DNA from: Pseudomonadota bacterium
GTDB lineage: Bacteria > Pseudomonadota > Gammaproteobacteria > Burkholderiales > Burkholderiaceae_B
Assembly (NCBI GenBank): GCA_023427945.1
Contig: JAEYZR010000214.1
Span: 1-8,671, forward strand
Reading direction: 5' to 3'
DNA length: 8,671 nucleotides
Below the pieces are notes generated by a model. It was not told where the DNA came from. It saw only the letters and a program-made list of their open reading frames with translations, and ran no database searches. Numbering within the stretch: position 1 is the stretch's first letter; each line of letters begins with the position of its first letter. The translations under genes and the position numbers were made by a program. This document shows positions 6,077-8,671 of this stretch, in pieces.

Positions 6077-7075
6077 CTAGCGCATGTCGTTCAAATGACA
6101 TGCGCTGGCATGCCCCGGCGCGATCTCGCGCAGAGCGGGACGTTCTTGCATACAGCGGGGTAGGGCGTGCGGGCAGCGTGGATGAAAATGACAACCCGAC
6201 GGAGGATTCAAGGGGCTTGGAATTTCGCCCTTGATGGAAACGAATTTCCGATGACTCACTTCGATTTTTGGTGCTTCGGCCAGCAGCCCCTGGGTGTAGG
6301 GGTGGTTGGCATGGGAGAATATTTCGGCCACCGACCCTTGCTCGACGACTCGCCCCAAATACATGATGACGACACGGTCGGAAAGGTGTTCGACGACACT
6401 TAAATCGTGACTGATGAACAGGTACGTCAGATTCAGATTCTCGCGCAGGTCCATGAACAGATTCAGTATCTGCGCCTGAATCGACACGTCCAACGCTGCT
6501 ACCGCTTCGTCACACACCAGAAATTCGGGTTGGACCGCCAACGCGCGAGCAATGCCTATGCGCTGGCGTTGACCACCGGAAAACTGATGCGGATAGCGCC
6601 AGCGCAACGAGGGATCAAGGCCCGCGCTTCGTAGTTTTTCGTCGACGTAATCCTGGTATCGCACCCCATCCAGCAGCCCGTTGACCTGTGCGGCCTCGCC
6701 CACGATATCGACCACACGCATCCGCGGATTGAGGCTGGAGTAGGGGTCCTGAAAAATCATCTGCAGCCGCAATTTCAACTCGCGGGCCTGCGCTTCGTTG
6801 AATTCCTGCGTATTCGCGCCTTTCCACAGCCGGGTTCCCGTGGTGGGAGCGTTTATGCCCGCAGCTATTCTGCCCAGTGTTGATTTTCCACAGCCTGATT
6901 CACCCACCAACCCCACGACTTCACCCGCGTGGACATCAAGGCTGACATCGTCGAGCGCGCGCACGACGGGGCCAGCCTTGCCGCCCAGCTTGAGTGCAAC
7001 TTTTGACAGGAGATCCGGCTTACGTTCGAATCGCTTCGAAATATTCTGCAGCTGGAGTAAAGGGGGCGATGTCAT
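6077..7075 (-). CDS. Peptide-type ABC transporter ATP-binding protein (OppF/DppF-like)
   Basis: This 332-residue cytoplasmic ATPase has a complete nucleotide-binding domain: Walker A GESGCGKST (58-66), Q-loop Q109 in MIFQDPYSSLNP, signature FSGGQRQR (165-172), Walker B FLVCDE (185-190) and H-loop H223 in SHDLSVV. An Ala follows the catalytic Glu where Pro is common. The C-terminal oligopeptide-transporter domain (about 245-332) has four cysteines: C295, C301, C308 and C326. A roughly 16-residue stretch (about 19-36) before the first core strand is longer than in the OppD-like partner, as is usual for OppF types. The ATG at 7075 shares an ATGA overlap with the stop of the OppD-like gene, which implies translational coupling. 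The in-frame extension to 7177 lies inside the neighbouring gene and is dismissed. It should form the ATPase heterodimer with the OppD-like protein. Confidence 0.95.
   Translation of the reverse strand: MTSPPLLQLQNISKRFERKPDLLSKVALKLGGKAGPVVRALDDVSLDVHAGEVVGLVGESGCGKSTLGRIAAGINAPTTGTRLWKGANTQEFNEAQARELKLRLQMIFQDPYSSLNPRMRVVDIVGEAAQVNGLLDGVRYQDYVDEKLRSAGLDPSLRWRYPHQFSGGQRQRIGIARALAVQPEFLVCDEAVAALDVSIQAQILNLFMDLRENLNLTYLFISHDLSVVEHLSDRVVIMYLGRVVEQGSVAEIFSHANHPYTQGLLAEAPKIEVSHRKFVSIKGEIPSPLNPPSGCHFHPRCPHALPRCMQERPALREIAPGHASACHLNDMR
6079..6106 (-). repeat. Perfect 10-bp stem-loop over the end of the OppF-like gene
   Basis: AGCGCATGTC (6079-6088) and GACATGCGCT (6097-6106) are exact inverted repeats around an 8-nt loop. 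The stem covers the last codons of the OppF-like gene and its TAG stop. It lies 37 bp before the binding-protein start. On the minus strand an A-rich stretch, not a T-run, follows, so it is unlikely to be a simple terminator of the operon. An mRNA-stability or processing role is possible. A bidirectional function cannot be excluded, because on the plus strand the T-run lies upstream of the stem. Confidence 0.65.
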
Positions 7076-8046
7076 GACGGCACTCGCGCAAAGGGGTGGA
7101 AGCATCGAACATCGTGCGTCGACGTTATCGGCCGCATTTGAGGGGGGGGCGCACAGTCGGCCTGTACGCTGGCGCATCTACTCTGGAAGGCACAGCCGGG
7201 CGGAAGATTGATGACGCTGGGCGTCATGCCCGGAATCTGTTTCAGTCGAGCGCCGCGCTTGTTCTTGGAGGGCAGGCTTTCAATCAACCCCCGCGTATAG
7301 GGATGGGCGGGGTTCGCCAGAACATCTGCCACCAGGCCCTGTTCGACGATCCGGCCCGCATACATGACGGCAATCCGATCCGCCAGCCCCGCCACTACGG
7401 ACAGATCATGGGTGATCCAGATCAAGGCTGTGCCCGTCTCGCGCACGAGTTTCTGAACTTCGGCCAGGATTTGTGCCTGAATGGTGACATCGAGTGCCGT
7501 GGTCGGTTCATCTGCGATGATGAGTTCGGGGTGATGGAGTAAGGCGATCGCAATGGCAACGCGCTGACGCATCCCGCCGGAAAGCTGGTTCGGGTAGGTC
7601 TTCAGCCGCTCCGCGGGGCTCGGAATGCCGACCGCAGCAAGCGCCTCACAGGCGCGGCGTAACGCTTCTTTCTTGGATACCTTGACGTGCGCAAGAACGG
7701 TTTCGACCATCTGGGTGTCGATGCGTAAAACCGGATTGAGCGTCATCATCGGATCCTGGAAAATCATGGCAATCCGATTGCCTCGTAACGGCCGCATTTG
7801 TGCGTCGGACTGATTCACAAGGTTGCGGCCTTTGAACACAATCTCTCCACTGACTATTTTTCCCGGTGGATCGATCAACCCCATGATGGAGTAGCCCGTC
7901 ACTGATTTTCCCGACCCTGATTCCCCCACCAGCCCCAGTATTTCTCCGGGTGCCAGAGTGAATGACACGTCCTCCACAGCGGGAAGCGTTCCTTCGCGAG
8001 TAGAAAACTGAGTTCGCAGTCCGCGAACGTCCAGTGTGTTTTCCAT
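7072..8046 (-). CDS. Peptide-type ABC transporter ATP-binding protein (OppD/DppD-like)
   Basis: This 324-residue cytoplasmic ATPase has Walker A GESGSGKS (41-48), Q-loop Q97 in MIFQDPMMTLNP, signature LSGGMRQR (155-162), Walker B LIIADEP (175-181) and H-loop H213 in THDLSVV. The C-terminal region HPYTRGLIESLP followed by a four-cysteine set (C285, C291, C298, C315) is the oligopeptide/dipeptide transporter domain; related importers are reported to hold an iron-sulfur cluster there. The ATG at 8046 begins 1 nt after the stop of the permease gene (TGA-C-ATG), so translation is probably coupled. Its own stop overlaps the start of the OppF-like gene by ATGA. A run of eight C on the coding strand (7142-7149, encoding Pro300-302) lies near the end. 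Confidence 0.96.
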   Translation of the reverse strand: MENTLDVRGLRTQFSTREGTLPAVEDVSFTLAPGEILGLVGESGSGKSVTGYSIMGLIDPPGKIVSGEIVFKGRNLVNQSDAQMRPLRGNRIAMIFQDPMMTLNPVLRIDTQMVETVLAHVKVSKKEALRRACEALAAVGIPSPAERLKTYPNQLSGGMRQRVAIAIALLHHPELIIADEPTTALDVTIQAQILAEVQKLVRETGTALIWITHDLSVVAGLADRIAVMYAGRIVEQGLVADVLANPAHPYTRGLIESLPSKNKRGARLKQIPGMTPSVINLPPGCAFQSRCASVQADCAPPPQMRPITSTHDVRCFHPFARVPS

Positions 8047-8047
8047 G

Positions 8048-8671
8048 TCAATGACTCAGTTTTGGGTTGAGAACGTCGCGCAGGCGATCGCCGACCATAT
8101 TGATCGACACGATCGTCACCAGTAGCGCAAGCCCTGGATACACGCTGATCCAATACATGCCAGACATCATGTATTGATAGCCGTTGGCAATGAGCAAACC
8201 CAGCGAGGGCTCAGTGATCGGGACGCCCAGTCCAAGAAAGCTCAAGGTGGCCTCCAAGGCGATGGCGCGGGCGATCTGCATGGTGCCAATGACGATGACC
8301 GGGGGCAGGCAATTCGGGAGTAGATGCCTCAGCATGACGCGATATTTCGGGATGCCAAGCCCGTGAGCGGCCTCGATGTACTCGCGCTGTCTTTCAACGA
8401 TTGCAGCGCTGCGCACGGTGCGGGCGTAATACGCCCATTCGACGATGATCAACGCAAGAATCACGTTGGTGATGCCTTTGCCCAGCACGGCCAACAGCAT
8501 CAGCGCGACCAGGATCGACGGAAACGATAACTGCAGGTCGACAATACGCATGAAAATGCTTTCGGTACGCCCGCCGACGAACGCTGCGATCAAACCGACG
8601 AAAGTGCCAAAGATCAGTGCGACAAGTGCCGACCCGATACCTACGCCCAAACTGATTCTCAGCCCATAAAG
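8048..8671 (-). CDS. Peptide-type ABC transporter permease (DppC/OppC-like), N-terminal part outside window
   Basis: 207 residues are visible and the frame continues past the right edge, starting at LYGLRISLGVGIG, which is internal in DppC/OppC proteins. Roughly the first third of the protein is therefore missing. Hydrophobic segments include GSALVALIFGTFVGLIAAFV, a SILVALMLLAVLG segment, NVILALIIVEWAYYA and the last segment YPGLALLVTIVSINMVGDRL. The cytoplasmic EAA loop, EYIEAAHGLGIPKYRVMLRH, contacts the ATPases and is followed by LPNCLPPVIV. The C-terminus DRLRDVLNPKL is typical of the DppC type. It forms the inner-membrane channel with a second permease (DppB/OppB), which should be encoded just to the right. 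A TTG at 8650 is in frame but is internal, not the true start. Confidence 0.94.
   Translation of the reverse strand, partial: LYGLRISLGVGIGSALVALIFGTFVGLIAAFVGGRTESIFMRIVDLQLSFPSILVALMLLAVLGKGITNVILALIIVEWAYYARTVRSAAIVERQREYIEAAHGLGIPKYRVMLRHLLPNCLPPVIVIGTMQIARAIALEATLSFLGLGVPITEPSLGLLIANGYQYMMSGMYWISVYPGLALLVTIVSINMVGDRLRDVLNPKLSH

Noticed and set aside
6485..6525. DEAVAALD in place of the common DEPVSALD after Walker B in the OppF-like ATPase
   Set aside because: The catalytic Glu and the D-loop are intact, and Ala at this position is frequent in OppF-type ATPases as I recall the family. It is not evidence of an inactive subunit.
7129..7800. 12-base direct repeat CGGCCGCATTTG at 7129-7140 and 7789-7800
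   Set aside because: Both copies are in the same frame and encode the short peptide QMRP within the OppD-like protein. Nothing else around them matches, so it is most likely chance.
8048..8650. TTG at 8650 as the start of a short 200-residue permease
   Set aside because: The frame stays open to the window edge with conserved upstream residues (LYGLRIS), so the gene simply continues outside the window.

Overview
The window reads as ordinary proteobacterial accessory metabolism, most likely from a betaproteobacterium of the order Burkholderiales and plausibly Alcaligenaceae (Bordetella, Achromobacter or Pusillimonas-like). This is inferred from an orphan Bug/TctC-type periplasmic binding protein, an AtuA-family protein, a peptide-type ABC importer with a co-transcribed M20 amidohydrolase, and tightly packed moderately GC-rich genes. 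The taxonomic call is an inference, not a match.

The layout is two minus-strand transcription units separated by one plus-strand regulator. Right block (8671 down to 3181, minus): a DppC/OppC-like permease (5' end outside the window), an OppD-like ATPase, an OppF-like ATPase, a DppA/OppA-family periplasmic binding protein and an M20/HipO-like metallo-amidohydrolase. Gene junctions are very tight (TGA-C-ATG between permease and OppD, ATGA overlap between OppD and OppF), so this is one operon. The first permease gene and the promoter must lie to the right. The binding-protein cistron is bracketed by two perfect inverted repeats, at 6079-6106 and 4417-4437.

Middle: a LysR-type regulator on the plus strand (2227-3177). 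It converges on the amidohydrolase gene with only 3 bp between the stop codons, and it is divergent from the left block.

Left block (2100 down to 1, minus): a TctC/Bug-family binding protein followed 27 bp later by an AtuA-family protein that runs off the left edge. That protein carries the small AtuA-like ferredoxin-fold domain at its N-terminus, in front of the AtuA core, joined by a linker containing an A8 tract on the coding strand.

Working model: the LysR protein controls the divergent binding-protein/AtuA unit, probably for capture and catabolism of a carboxylate or branched acyl compound. The right-hand operon imports a peptide or N-acyl/amide compound, which the M20 enzyme hydrolyses in the cytoplasm. 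I see no RNA genes, CRISPR arrays, insertion sequences or phage genes. No stretch over 300 bases lacks a gene. I did not find a clearly novel system; the most distinctive points are the domain order and slippery linker of the AtuA protein, and the stem-loops around the binding-protein cistron.
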